Source: Bacteroidota bacterium (GTDB lineage: Bacteria > Bacteroidota > Bacteroidia > Chitinophagales > Chitinophagaceae). Taken from it: DNA of 64,000 nt. Below, piece after piece: positions 41,486 to 49,882 of this stretch (its first letter is position 1; the number at the start of each line of letters is the position of its first letter). The notes beneath the pieces are model-generated. The model was given only the letters and a program-made list of their open reading frames with translations. It did no database searches and had not been told where the DNA came from. The translations under genes and the position numbers were made by a program. Location of the stretch: positions 1 to 64,000 of the forward strand of contig CANFOM010000003.1 of the NCBI GenBank assembly GCA_947448725.1, read 5' to 3'.

Positions 41486-44101
41486 ATGATGAAAATAATT
41501 AAATCCATATTTCTACTATCATTTTTGCTGATTACTTTATTTATACAAGGACAAGAGAGTACCCATGCCAACATTACAAAATCAATTAAAGTATTTGGTG
41601 CTTGTGAGCAGTGCAAAAGCAGAATTGAAAATGCATTGAAGCTAAAAGGGATTAAAAAAGCAATTTGGGATGTAGATTCCCAAATGCTTGATTTGGTATA
41701 TGACTCTGCAATTATCACTTTAAACAAAATTGAAAATAAGATCATAGCGGTCGGCCATGATTTAGAAAATAAAAAAGCCAAAGACATTGTCTACAAAGAA
41801 TTACCGGCTTGTTGTCATTATAGAGAATTAGACGAGGAGTTAAACCAAGATTTAAATCATAAAGTAATTGAGTCGTCATCATTGCCATTAATTTCTATGG
41901 ACTCTCTTAGTCACGAAAAAGGCATTGTAGTAAGCGGAGTAGTTTTACAAGATAATAAGAATGGAAAATTTGAGCCATTGTCCAATGCCAGTGTTTATTG
42001 GTCTGGCACTAAAAATGGTGTTTTAACGGATAGCTTTGGGGTTTTTAGTATCAATGTAATGGCCACTAATCAAAGGTTGGTGATTAGTTATGTGGGATAC
42101 AAAGCAGATACCATTTCTGTGGCCAACTACAAAGACATGAAAATTATTTTAGCTGCTAAGAATCAATTAAACGAAGTAACTGTTTTTAGTAGACCTAATG
42201 GAACCTATATTCCTTATCTAAGCACCATCAGAACTCAAGTAATGACTGGCACAGAATTATTAAAAGCTGCCTGTTGTAATTTGAGCGAAAGCTTTGAAAC
42301 CAATCCTTCGGTAGATGTTTCCTTTAACGATGCTATTACCGGCTCTAAGCAAATTCAACTATTAGGTTTAAGTGGCAATTACACACAGCTTACCGTTGAA
42401 AATTTGCCTGGCCCAAGAGGATTGGCAACACCTCTTGGTTTAAACTCTATTGCTGGGCCTTGGATAGAAAGTATTCAACTTACTAAGGGTGTAGGATCGG
42501 TGGCCAATGGTTTTGAAAGTATTGCAGGCCAAATTAATGTAGAGCTTAAAAAACCAGAAACAGCCGAAAGATTATTGGCTAATGTTTATGTGAATGATTT
42601 TGGAAAAACCGATTTGAATGTAAATTTATCACAAAAAATAAATTCAAAATGGTCGAGTGGATTATTGTTACATGACGATTTTTTAAACAACAAACAGCTT
42701 GATTTTAATAAAGATGGCTTTAGAGACTTGCCTACTGGAAATCAATTTGGATTAGTTAATAGATATAAGTTTGATAATAGCAAAGGCTGGCTAGCTCAAT
42801 TTGGCATCAAGGTATTGAATGACAATAAAGTGGGCGGAGAAACCGCATTTGATCCTGCGAAAGATAAAAACACAAGCAATCATTATGGGCTTGGTATTAA
42901 TACAGAGCGCTACGAGCTTTTTGGAAAAATAGGCTATGTGTTTCCACAACAAAAATATAAAAGCATTGGCTTACAATTGACTGCCATTGATCATCAGCAG
43001 GATGCTTATTTTGGTTTAACCACCTATAATGCAAAGCAGCAAAGCTTTTATGGAAACTTAATTTATCAATCTATCATTAATTCTACCATTCATAAATTTA
43101 GAACAGGCTTAAGTTTTCAATATGACAAATACAATGAAAATTTAAATCTTCTAAATTACAATAGAAAAGAAATAGTGCCGGGTGCGTTCTTTGAATATAC
43201 TTTTACACCCACCGAGCAATTTAGCATGGTGGCTGGACTTAGAGCAGACAATAATAATTTGTATGGCAGTTTTATTACACCTCGTTTAAATGTAAGGTAT
43301 GAGCCTATTAAAGGAACTACATTTAGATTAAGCGCAGGACGGGGTCAAAGAACAGCTAATATTTTAGCAGAAAATAATAGTGTGTTGGTTAGTGCAAGGC
43401 AATTAAATTTTGAAAATTATCCTAAAGGTGTTGGCTATGGATTAAATCCAGAAATTGCCTGGAACAAAGGAGTAAGCTTTGATCAAAAATTTAAATTGTT
43501 TAACAATAGTGCATCTTTAGGCGTAGATTATTTTAGAAACGATTTTGAAAATCAAGTGGTCGTAGATTTAGAAAATGCTAGAACCATTCATTTTTATAAT
43601 TTAAATGGGAAATCTTTTTCTAATAGTGTGCAAGCAGAATTAAATATTCAACCCGCTCAAAAATTTGATGTTAAGATGGCATTTCGTTATTTTGATGTAC
43701 AACAAACCTATCATGGTAATTTATTGGATCGCCCAATGATCTCTAAAAACAGAGCTTTTTTAAGTGTAGACTATGCAACCAATAATAGTTGGAAATTTAA
43801 TTATACAATTACTTATAATGGAAGAAAAAGGATTCCCAATACAACTGCCAATCCAGCCCTATTTGAATTGCCAGCTTATTCGCCGAGTTTTGTATTAATG
43901 AACACTCAAGTCACTAAAGCAATAGGTAAGCTATATCCTATGGAGGTTTATATGGGTATTGAAAACATAACTAATTACTATCAGCAAAATCCAATTTTAT
44001 CTGCGAGCACACCATTTAGTCCCTATTTTGATGCTTCTTTGGTTTGGGGCCCCACTACTGGAAGGATGTTTTATTTTGGATGGAGATTGAAGATAAAATA
44101 G
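41486..44101 (+). CDS. TonB-dependent receptor with N-terminal heavy-metal (HMA) domain
   Basis: An 871-residue outer-membrane receptor. After the signal peptide comes an HMA-like domain with C-E-Q-C in GACEQCKSRIENAL (about 39-52) and a beta-alpha-beta-beta-alpha-beta pattern to about 105, then a CCHYRE motif. A carboxypeptidase-like regulatory domain, plug (with ELLKAACCNLSESFETNPSV and FESIAGQINVEL) and barrel follow, ending in YFGWRLKIK. The design implies capture of a thiophilic metal such as copper. The ATG at 41486 is used; the frame extends to a TTG at 41426. It follows the HYC_CC_PP gene. Confidence 0.92.
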   Translation: MMKIIKSIFLLSFLLITLFIQGQESTHANITKSIKVFGACEQCKSRIENALKLKGIKKAIWDVDSQMLDLVYDSAIITLNKIENKIIAVGHDLENKKAKDIVYKELPACCHYRELDEELNQDLNHKVIESSSLPLISMDSLSHEKGIVVSGVVLQDNKNGKFEPLSNASVYWSGTKNGVLTDSFGVFSINVMATNQRLVISYVGYKADTISVANYKDMKIILAAKNQLNEVTVFSRPNGTYIPYLSTIRTQVMTGTELLKAACCNLSESFETNPSVDVSFNDAITGSKQIQLLGLSGNYTQLTVENLPGPRGLATPLGLNSIAGPWIESIQLTKGVGSVANGFESIAGQINVELKKPETAERLLANVYVNDFGKTDLNVNLSQKINSKWSSGLLLHDDFLNNKQLDFNKDGFRDLPTGNQFGLVNRYKFDNSKGWLAQFGIKVLNDNKVGGETAFDPAKDKNTSNHYGLGINTERYELFGKIGYVFPQQKYKSIGLQLTAIDHQQDAYFGLTTYNAKQQSFYGNLIYQSIINSTIHKFRTGLSFQYDKYNENLNLLNYNRKEIVPGAFFEYTFTPTEQFSMVAGLRADNNNLYGSFITPRLNVRYEPIKGTTFRLSAGRGQRTANILAENNSVLVSARQLNFENYPKGVGYGLNPEIAWNKGVSFDQKFKLFNNSASLGVDYFRNDFENQVVVDLENARTIHFYNLNGKSFSNSVQAELNIQPAQKFDVKMAFRYFDVQQTYHGNLLDRPMISKNRAFLSVDYATNNSWKFNYTITYNGRKRIPNTTANPALFELPAYSPSFVLMNTQVTKAIGKLYPMEVYMGIENITNYYQQNPILSASTPFSPYFDASLVWGPTTGRMFYFGWRLKIK

Positions 44102-44204
44102 CGTCAAGAACCTATAATCATTAATTGGCTTGGTTTTAGCGTCAGAAGGAGCAATGCTTTAATAGTTGTACCTTTACAGCTACCAATTATTAAAAGAGTT
44201 TATT

Positions 44205-45395
44205 TTGAAGTTTATAGATTTAGGATTAGACCAGCGGATTTTAGATGGCATTGATGCCATGGGTTATGAAACAGCAACACCAGTTCAGCAACAAGTGATG
44301 GTTCCTATTTTAGAAGGGAAAGACATTATAGCGGCTGCACAAACAGGAACTGGCAAAACTGCCGCCTTTTTATTGCCTTTATTACATCGTTTACTCACCG
44401 TGTCGCATCACGCAGGAGATATCAATGCGCTTATTATTGTGCCTACTCGTGAGTTGGCTATACAAATTGCAGAAAGCATTGAAGGCCTCTCTTATTTTAC
44501 GGATGTAAGTTCGATTGCAGTGTATGGTGGTGGCGATGGCAATTCTTTTGTTACTGAAAAAAAAGCATTAACTAGTGGAGTTGACATTGTAGTATGTACC
44601 CCTGGAAGAATGATAGCGCATTTAAATATGGGCTATGTAAAACTAAAAGGTCTTAAATATTTGGTTTTAGATGAAGCAGATAGAATGTTAGATATGGGCT
44701 TTAGCGATGATATTGCTAAAATTATTACCTTTTTACCAGCGGTACGTCAAAACTTATTGTTTTCGGCTACAATGCCTTCTAAAATGAGGGAGCTTGCTAA
44801 AAAAATATTGCATCAACCAGTTGAAATCAATATTGCTATTTCAAAGCCGCCGGAGCAAATTATTCAAAAAGCCTTTATAGTATATGATGCACAAAAAGTG
44901 CCGGTTATTATAGACATGCTTAGTTCAAAACGCTATTCTAAAGTAATTGTTTTTTGCTCGAAGAAAATAAATGTTAAACAGCTAGCGAATAAATTAATGA
45001 ATGCTAAGCTTTCTGTTGCCGAAATACATTCCGATTTGGATCAAAAAAGCAGAGAGCAATTTTTACAAGATTTCAGAAATCAAAAAACTAATATTTTAGT
45101 AGCTACGGATATTTTAAGTAGGGGGATAGATATTGATGATATTGATTTAGTCATTAATTATGACGTGCCTAATGATGGAGAAGATTATATTCATAGAATA
45201 GGCAGAACTGCTAGAGCAGCCACTTCTGGAACAGCGTTTACTTTAGTGGGTGAAAAAGAACAAAGTAAATTTTTAGAAATAGAAACACTATTAGGTGCCC
45301 CTGTTTTAAAAGGGAAAGTACCTGATATGTTTGGCCCTACCCCTAATTATGCACCCAAGCAAAGTGGTGGGAAGAAATTTGTTAGAAGAAGATAA
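44205..45395 (+). CDS. DEAD-box RNA helicase
   Basis: A 396-residue RNA helicase of the RhlE/DbpA type. Q motif (GYETATPVQQ, 20-29), Walker A AQTGTGKT (45-52), DEAD box VLDEADRM, SAT motif FSATMPS, motif IV-VI in KVIVFCS, TDILSRGIDIDDI and HRIGRTARA. A short basic C-terminal tail (GGKKFVRRR) helps RNA binding. No ATG fits; the start TTG at 44205 is favoured because a -7-like TACCTTTA (44169-44176) would make the earlier in-frame TTG at 44166 untranscribed. Confidence 0.93.
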   Translation: MKFIDLGLDQRILDGIDAMGYETATPVQQQVMVPILEGKDIIAAAQTGTGKTAAFLLPLLHRLLTVSHHAGDINALIIVPTRELAIQIAESIEGLSYFTDVSSIAVYGGGDGNSFVTEKKALTSGVDIVVCTPGRMIAHLNMGYVKLKGLKYLVLDEADRMLDMGFSDDIAKIITFLPAVRQNLLFSATMPSKMRELAKKILHQPVEINIAISKPPEQIIQKAFIVYDAQKVPVIIDMLSSKRYSKVIVFCSKKINVKQLANKLMNAKLSVAEIHSDLDQKSREQFLQDFRNQKTNILVATDILSRGIDIDDIDLVINYDVPNDGEDYIHRIGRTARAATSGTAFTLVGEKEQSKFLEIETLLGAPVLKGKVPDMFGPTPNYAPKQSGGKKFVRRR

Positions 45396-45429
45396 GTAGC
45401 CATTTTTAGTACCTATATAATACATACCA

Positions 45430-45990
45430 ATGAAAATTTCAGACAAATTAAAGCAACGTGCACAAGGTTTGTGTGAATTGTGTACCACAGGAGAAGCGAG
45501 TACTGCCTATGCAGTAAGCCCAAAAAACAATGACATCGTTGAAAATGAGGTTGCACTTTGTACTACTTGTTTGCAAATCATTGAAGGAAAAGAAGCGGGT
45601 AACCATTGGCAGTGTTTAGCGGGTAGTATATGGAATACGGAACCAAGTGTGCAAGCATTAACTTATCGAATACTTTACGAATTAAAAGACAATGACTGGG
45701 CTAATGAAATTTTAACTTCTGTTGAATTAGAAGAACCTGTCATCACCTGGGCGGTGAGTGCATTTATAAAATCTCCGATTCATGTAGATAGCAATGGAAC
45801 AGAATTACAAAATGGAGACACCGTAGTACTTATACAAGGTTTAAATGTGAAGGGAGCTAATTTTATGGCACCTAAAGGAACTATTGTTAAAAAAATTCAT
45901 TTAGTAGCCGATAATCCAGAACAAATTGAAGGGAAAGTGAATGAGCAAACTATTGTTCTACTAACGAAGTATTTAAGAAAATCAATGTAG
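45430..45990 (+). CDS. PhnA-family protein
   Basis: A 186-residue cytoplasmic protein with two zinc-ribbon pairs (C15-x2-C18 and C44-x2-C47) and a C-terminal SH3-like PhnA domain (SNGTELQNGDTVVLIQGLNV, then APKGTIVKKIHLVADNPEQI). Despite the name, most PhnA proteins are not tied to phosphonate degradation and no phn genes are present. It sits 34 bases after the helicase gene and 15 bases before the SGNH gene, so all three may be one transcript. Confidence 0.92.
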   Translation: MKISDKLKQRAQGLCELCTTGEASTAYAVSPKNNDIVENEVALCTTCLQIIEGKEAGNHWQCLAGSIWNTEPSVQALTYRILYELKDNDWANEILTSVELEEPVITWAVSAFIKSPIHVDSNGTELQNGDTVVLIQGLNVKGANFMAPKGTIVKKIHLVADNPEQIEGKVNEQTIVLLTKYLRKSM

Positions 45991-46005
45991 TAAAAATTTT
46001 ATTGT

Positions 46006-46677
46006 ATGAATAAATTTATATTAAGTTTCTGTTTGCTTTTAGGTGCTAACTATTTTGCTCTTGCACAAAATTCCACACCACATCCTTTTCAGGATGAAAT
46101 AAATGCATTTGCCAAGGCAGATAGTTTACACAGTCCCGTAAAAAATAGTATTTTATTTGTGGGTAGCTCCTCCTTTAGAAAGTGGACAGACATTAACGAT
46201 TACTTCCCTGGATATCCTATTATTAATAGGGGTTTTGGAGGATCTGTTTTAACAGATGTGATCTATTATGCTAAAGAAACAATACTAAAATATCACCCAA
46301 AGCAAATTTATATTTATTGTGGTGAAAATGATATTGCATCAAGCGAAGCTGTTACACCCGAAATTGTATTAACACGTTTTAAAGACTTGTTAAAAATTAT
46401 AAGGATCAATTTAAACGGTTCAGTGCCAGTGGTATTTGTTTCTCTTAAGCCAAGTGTTGCAAGATGGAATATGGAAGAGCGCATAGTAAAAACTAATAAC
46501 TTAATTAAGCAGTACATTGCTACACAAAAAAATGTATCATTTTTAGATATTCATAACGATATGTTGGATGCGAATGGCCAGGTTTATAAGGATATTTTTA
46601 TAGGAGATAACCTACATATGAATGCAAAAGGCTATCAGATTTGGCAAAAAATAATTGCCCCTACTTTAGTAAAGTAA
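46006..46677 (+). CDS. SGNH/GDSL-family hydrolase, secreted
   Basis: A 223-residue secreted protein (signal peptide ending FALAQ). SGNH blocks are visible: block I ILFVGSSSFRKW (nucleophile Ser), block II INRGFGGS (Gly), block III YCGENDI (Asn), block V DNLHMNAKGYQIW (Asp-x-x-His). The block I sequence is GSSS rather than GDSL. It resembles acetylhydrolases or lipases acting on carbohydrate esters. Substrate unknown. Confidence 0.9.
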   Translation: MNKFILSFCLLLGANYFALAQNSTPHPFQDEINAFAKADSLHSPVKNSILFVGSSSFRKWTDINDYFPGYPIINRGFGGSVLTDVIYYAKETILKYHPKQIYIYCGENDIASSEAVTPEIVLTRFKDLLKIIRINLNGSVPVVFVSLKPSVARWNMEERIVKTNNLIKQYIATQKNVSFLDIHNDMLDANGQVYKDIFIGDNLHMNAKGYQIWQKIIAPTLVK

Positions 46678-46726
46678 TATTTAATAAACAAAGTCTAAAG
46701 AGAATCTAAACGAGGTCTAAATAGGA

Positions 46727-46888
46727 TCAACTTCCTCTAGAGCCACCTGTTTTAATTGGCTTCTTAGTAGTGCCTGTAGACTTAGTGTTGGCTTTAGCTA
46801 TAAATTGAGAACTACCACCTTGAAAGTTAGTTTTTGTTGCAGTGGCAGCTTTTTTATCAGCTACTTTCTTGTTAATATGAAAACCCAT
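46727..46888 (-). CDS. small basic hypothetical protein, 53 residues
   Basis: A minus-strand frame from ATG (MGFHINKKVADKKAATATKT) to TGA, rich in Lys, Thr, Ala and Gly (GGSSQFIAKANTKSTGTTKK). The composition and the GGS-rich tail look like a nucleic-acid-binding or ribosome-associated microprotein, but I recognise no family. It begins 58 bases downstream of the DUF4337 gene stop, on the same strand. The gap 46678-46946 holds nothing else. Confidence 0.5.
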   Translation of the reverse strand: MGFHINKKVADKKAATATKTNFQGGSSQFIAKANTKSTGTTKKPIKTGGSRGS

Positions 46889-46946
46889 AATTGTCTTTTT
46901 ATACCCTAAATATAAATATAATTTTTCAAATGAGTTCTAACCATTT

Positions 46947-47471
46947 TTACACCCAAATGCCTTGCAATAAAAAGACAATACCTGATATGCCTAAGAATAA
47001 ACTAATTACCCAAAGGAACCTTCTTTTGGTTAATATGGAGATCGCAGAGATGGCAATGGCGATTTGAAAAAATGTTACCGCTTTTGCAAATTTCTTCTCA
47101 ATTTCTAAATGTGATTTGGATTCATTTTGTAATTCTTCAGCAGTTTCTTTAATAGTGGCTTGTTCTTTTTTATATCTATTGTATTCGGCTGTATCTATTG
47201 CAACTGCACCAATTTTAATGGCTTTTATTTCGGCCTTAATTCCTTTTGCTTGATAAAAAGCCCATTGATCAGAAGCTTTAATTTGATTAATTACTGCTTC
47301 ATTGGAATGGTGTCCAGCAAATAAGCTAGAAATGGCTGCTAAAACAGCCATTAAGGCCGTTGAAATGGCTACCACTAGTGACCATTTTTGTTCTTTGCCA
47401 CTACTTGCATGATGTACCTGCTCATGTATAGCTTCATGCAAATGTTCGGTAGGTACTTCTATTTCATCCAT
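46947..47471 (-). CDS. DUF4337 membrane protein
   Basis: A 174-residue membrane protein: soluble N-terminus (EIEVPTEHLHEAIHEQVHHA), TM1 (about 33-55, LVVAISTALMAVLAAISSLF), a charged helical segment (NQIKASDQWAFYQAKGIKAE onward) and two C-terminal TM helices. The DQWAFYQAKGIK core is the DUF4337 signature. Function unknown. The ATG at 47471 (MDEIEVP) is preferred because the alignable sequence starts there; an earlier in-frame start would add 12 residues. Confidence 0.87.
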   Translation of the reverse strand: MDEIEVPTEHLHEAIHEQVHHASSGKEQKWSLVVAISTALMAVLAAISSLFAGHHSNEAVINQIKASDQWAFYQAKGIKAEIKAIKIGAVAIDTAEYNRYKKEQATIKETAEELQNESKSHLEIEKKFAKAVTFFQIAIAISAISILTKRRFLWVISLFLGISGIVFLLQGIWV

Positions 47472-47622
47472 ACATAATATATTTAACGTCAGTAAGTTAA
47501 GGCACAAAAAAAATTTTATCTCAAAATTGCCCAGTCAACCTTATCAGTTGCTAAATTAACTAAAGAAAAAGTACTATTTTTTTTAAATTACCTTAAAAAT
47601 GCCTTAATTAATAGTGGTTCAA

Positions 47623-47646
47623 AGCGTCTTAAACGCTATTTTTTAC
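47623..47646 (+). other. hairpin followed by T run in the efflux operon leader
   Basis: AGCGT-CTTAA-ACGCT is a perfect 5-bp stem followed by an AT/T-rich run. No plus-strand gene ends nearby, so it could be an attenuator-like structure or simply chance. It lies about 40 bases before the start of the TolC gene. Confidence 0.3.
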
Positions 47647-47684
47647 ATAGCAAGATAAAACAAAAAATATAGTATCTTAGAAGC

Positions 47685-48947
47685 ATGTTTATTTTGACAA
47701 TTTTAGGCAAGAGAGGTAATTTTATTTTCTTTGTTTTGTTATTTAGTTTTGCAAGCACTTTTGGTCAACAAAAGCAATTACAAGAATACATCACTATTGG
47801 GCTTGACAATAGCCCCCTTTTAAAAGATTTAAAAAATCAAAAAGCAGTTAACTTAATTGATAGTTTAAAAATCCTAGCAGGTTATCAGGTTCAAGTTAAT
47901 GGGTTAAGCACTAATACTTATGCACCTTCTTCCAATGGCTGGGGGTATGATTATGCCATTACCAATGGAACCAATTTTACCCAACAGGTCATAGCTACAA
48001 AAAGAATGGTCAGTAAAGAGAATCTAGTTAATCAACATGAATCCATTAGACTTTTGAATGAATCTTTAAATATATCAGGAAAAATTTCTGCTCAAGATTT
48101 GGCCAAATCTATTACCGCACAATATGTAACTGCATATGGTATTAATAAGCAAATAATATTTAATTTAAGCTTATTGGAACAATTAAAAAAGGAATCTATT
48201 ATACTTAGGGCTTACACCGAAAAAGGAATTTATAAACAAACTGATTATTTAAATTTTATAATTACTACTCAACAACAAGAGATTATTAATGAACAGTTAG
48301 CTGCTCAATTTCAAAATGAAATTGCGTCACTCAATTATTTATGTGGCATCAAGGATACCGCTCATGTTGTGCTAGCCGATCCTAGTATTAAAATAGAACC
48401 CATTGCAGAAATAGAAAGTACTATTTACTATCAACAATTTATAGTAGATAGTTTTAAGCTCCAAAATAATATTACTCAGGTTGAGTTTAATTACAAACCT
48501 AAGGTAAGTTTATATGCAGATGCTGGCTATTTGTCATCGTTTGCGCAAAATGCATATAAAAACTTTGGAGCAAGTGCTGGTATTTCATTATCGGTACCTA
48601 TTTATGATGGCAATCAAAAAAAAATGCAGTTTAATAAAATTAAAATTGCCGAACAAACTAGGCAAGACTACCGTAATTTTTTTAAAAAGCAGTTTGATCA
48701 GCAAATTATTCAGCTATTGCAACAGTTGAATGCGATCAATAAAATCATTACGCAGTCGGATAAACAAATAATTTTATCAGAAACCCTTATTGAGGCTAAT
48801 AAAAAACTATTAGAAATTGGGGAAGTGAAAATTACAGATTATATCTTAGCCATTAACAGCTATTTAAATACAAAAAATATCATTACTCAAAACTCTATTA
48901 ATAAGCTACAAATTATTAATCAAATAAATTATTGGAATAAAAAATAG
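47685..48947 (+). CDS. TolC-like outer-membrane efflux protein
   Basis: A 420-residue OEP/TolC-family channel. After a signal sequence (ending TFGQQK) come two long coiled-coil repeats with beta segments: ITIGLDNSPLLKDLKNQKAV, QYVTAYGINKQIIFNLSLLE, then KPKVSLYADAGYLS with SAGISLSVPIYDGNQKK (a typical OEP signature) and the final helix. It forms the outer-membrane duct of the RND pump encoded by the next two genes, starting 6 bases before the adaptor gene. Confidence 0.93.
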   Translation: MFILTILGKRGNFIFFVLLFSFASTFGQQKQLQEYITIGLDNSPLLKDLKNQKAVNLIDSLKILAGYQVQVNGLSTNTYAPSSNGWGYDYAITNGTNFTQQVIATKRMVSKENLVNQHESIRLLNESLNISGKISAQDLAKSITAQYVTAYGINKQIIFNLSLLEQLKKESIILRAYTEKGIYKQTDYLNFIITTQQQEIINEQLAAQFQNEIASLNYLCGIKDTAHVVLADPSIKIEPIAEIESTIYYQQFIVDSFKLQNNITQVEFNYKPKVSLYADAGYLSSFAQNAYKNFGASAGISLSVPIYDGNQKKMQFNKIKIAEQTRQDYRNFFKKQFDQQIIQLLQQLNAINKIITQSDKQIILSETLIEANKKLLEIGEVKITDYILAINSYLNTKNIITQNSINKLQIINQINYWNKK

Positions 48948-48953
48948 ACTACC

Positions 48954-49871
48954 ATGAAGTATAATAAAATATTGATTCTCCCTTTTTTCTTTTTAATGGC
49001 ATGTAAATCCAATCAAAAAGAAACGGTAGAAACTAATAAAGAAGTGGTAGGGACACCCGTTACCCTTACCTCTCCCGAAAAAGGAAATATGAAAGATGTG
49101 GTAGAAGTAAATGCAGTCTCTGCTTTTTTATTAAAATCGGCTGTAAAATCTAATAGCAATGGTTATTTACAAGTTGTTAATGCCTCTTTAGGAAAAATGG
49201 TTAATAAAGGAGACGAATTATTTGTTATCAAAACAAAAGAAGCTAATTCTTTAGGCAATGCCTTATCTAAATTAGATTCCTCTTTCCATTTTGATGGCAC
49301 TTTACATATCAAATCACCTGGAACTGGTTACATTACTCAAATTAATTATCGCATTGGCGACTATGTACAAGATGGAGAAGCATTGGCTACCATTACTGAT
49401 ACTAAAAGCTTTGTGTTTTTATTAGATATGCCTTATGAGTTAAAGTCTTATTTACCTAATAACCATCAATTGCAATTAAAATTACCTGATGGGATAGTAT
49501 TAAATGGCACATTGGAAGCACCGATGCCCATGGTAGATGCTATTTCACAAACTCAAAATTTTATAATCAAGGTAAATACGAATAATCCAATACCTGAAAA
49601 TTTAATTGCAAAGGTATCCCTGGTAAAAAAAATAAAAATAAATACCACATCCATTCCTAAAGCAGCGTTGCTTTCCAATGACACTCAAACCGAATTCTGG
49701 GTCATGAAAATGATAGATAGTATTACGGCAGTTAGAGTAGATGTTAAAAAAGGAATTGAAACCAATAGTAATGTGGAAATTTTATCTCCTATTTTATTTC
49801 CAAAAGATAAATTGATTTTGACTGGTCATTATGGATTGGCGGATACTGCAAAAGTAATCGTCACAAAATAA
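48954..49871 (+). CDS. RND efflux periplasmic adaptor, lipoprotein
   Basis: A 305-residue membrane-fusion protein with a lipobox (FLMAC, Cys at 17). Lipoyl-like halves are visible in VNASLGKMVNKGDELFVIKT and HIKSPGTGYITQINYRIGDY, with beta-barrel and membrane-proximal regions after. The hairpin between the lipoyl halves is very short, as in small adaptors of heavy-metal-type pumps. It links the TolC-like protein and the RND permease. The permease gene starts 11 bases downstream. Confidence 0.93.
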   Translation: MKYNKILILPFFFLMACKSNQKETVETNKEVVGTPVTLTSPEKGNMKDVVEVNAVSAFLLKSAVKSNSNGYLQVVNASLGKMVNKGDELFVIKTKEANSLGNALSKLDSSFHFDGTLHIKSPGTGYITQINYRIGDYVQDGEALATITDTKSFVFLLDMPYELKSYLPNNHQLQLKLPDGIVLNGTLEAPMPMVDAISQTQNFIIKVNTNNPIPENLIAKVSLVKKIKINTTSIPKAALLSNDTQTEFWVMKMIDSITAVRVDVKKGIETNSNVEILSPILFPKDKLILTGHYGLADTAKVIVTK

Positions 49872-49882
49872 TTTAATTATTT

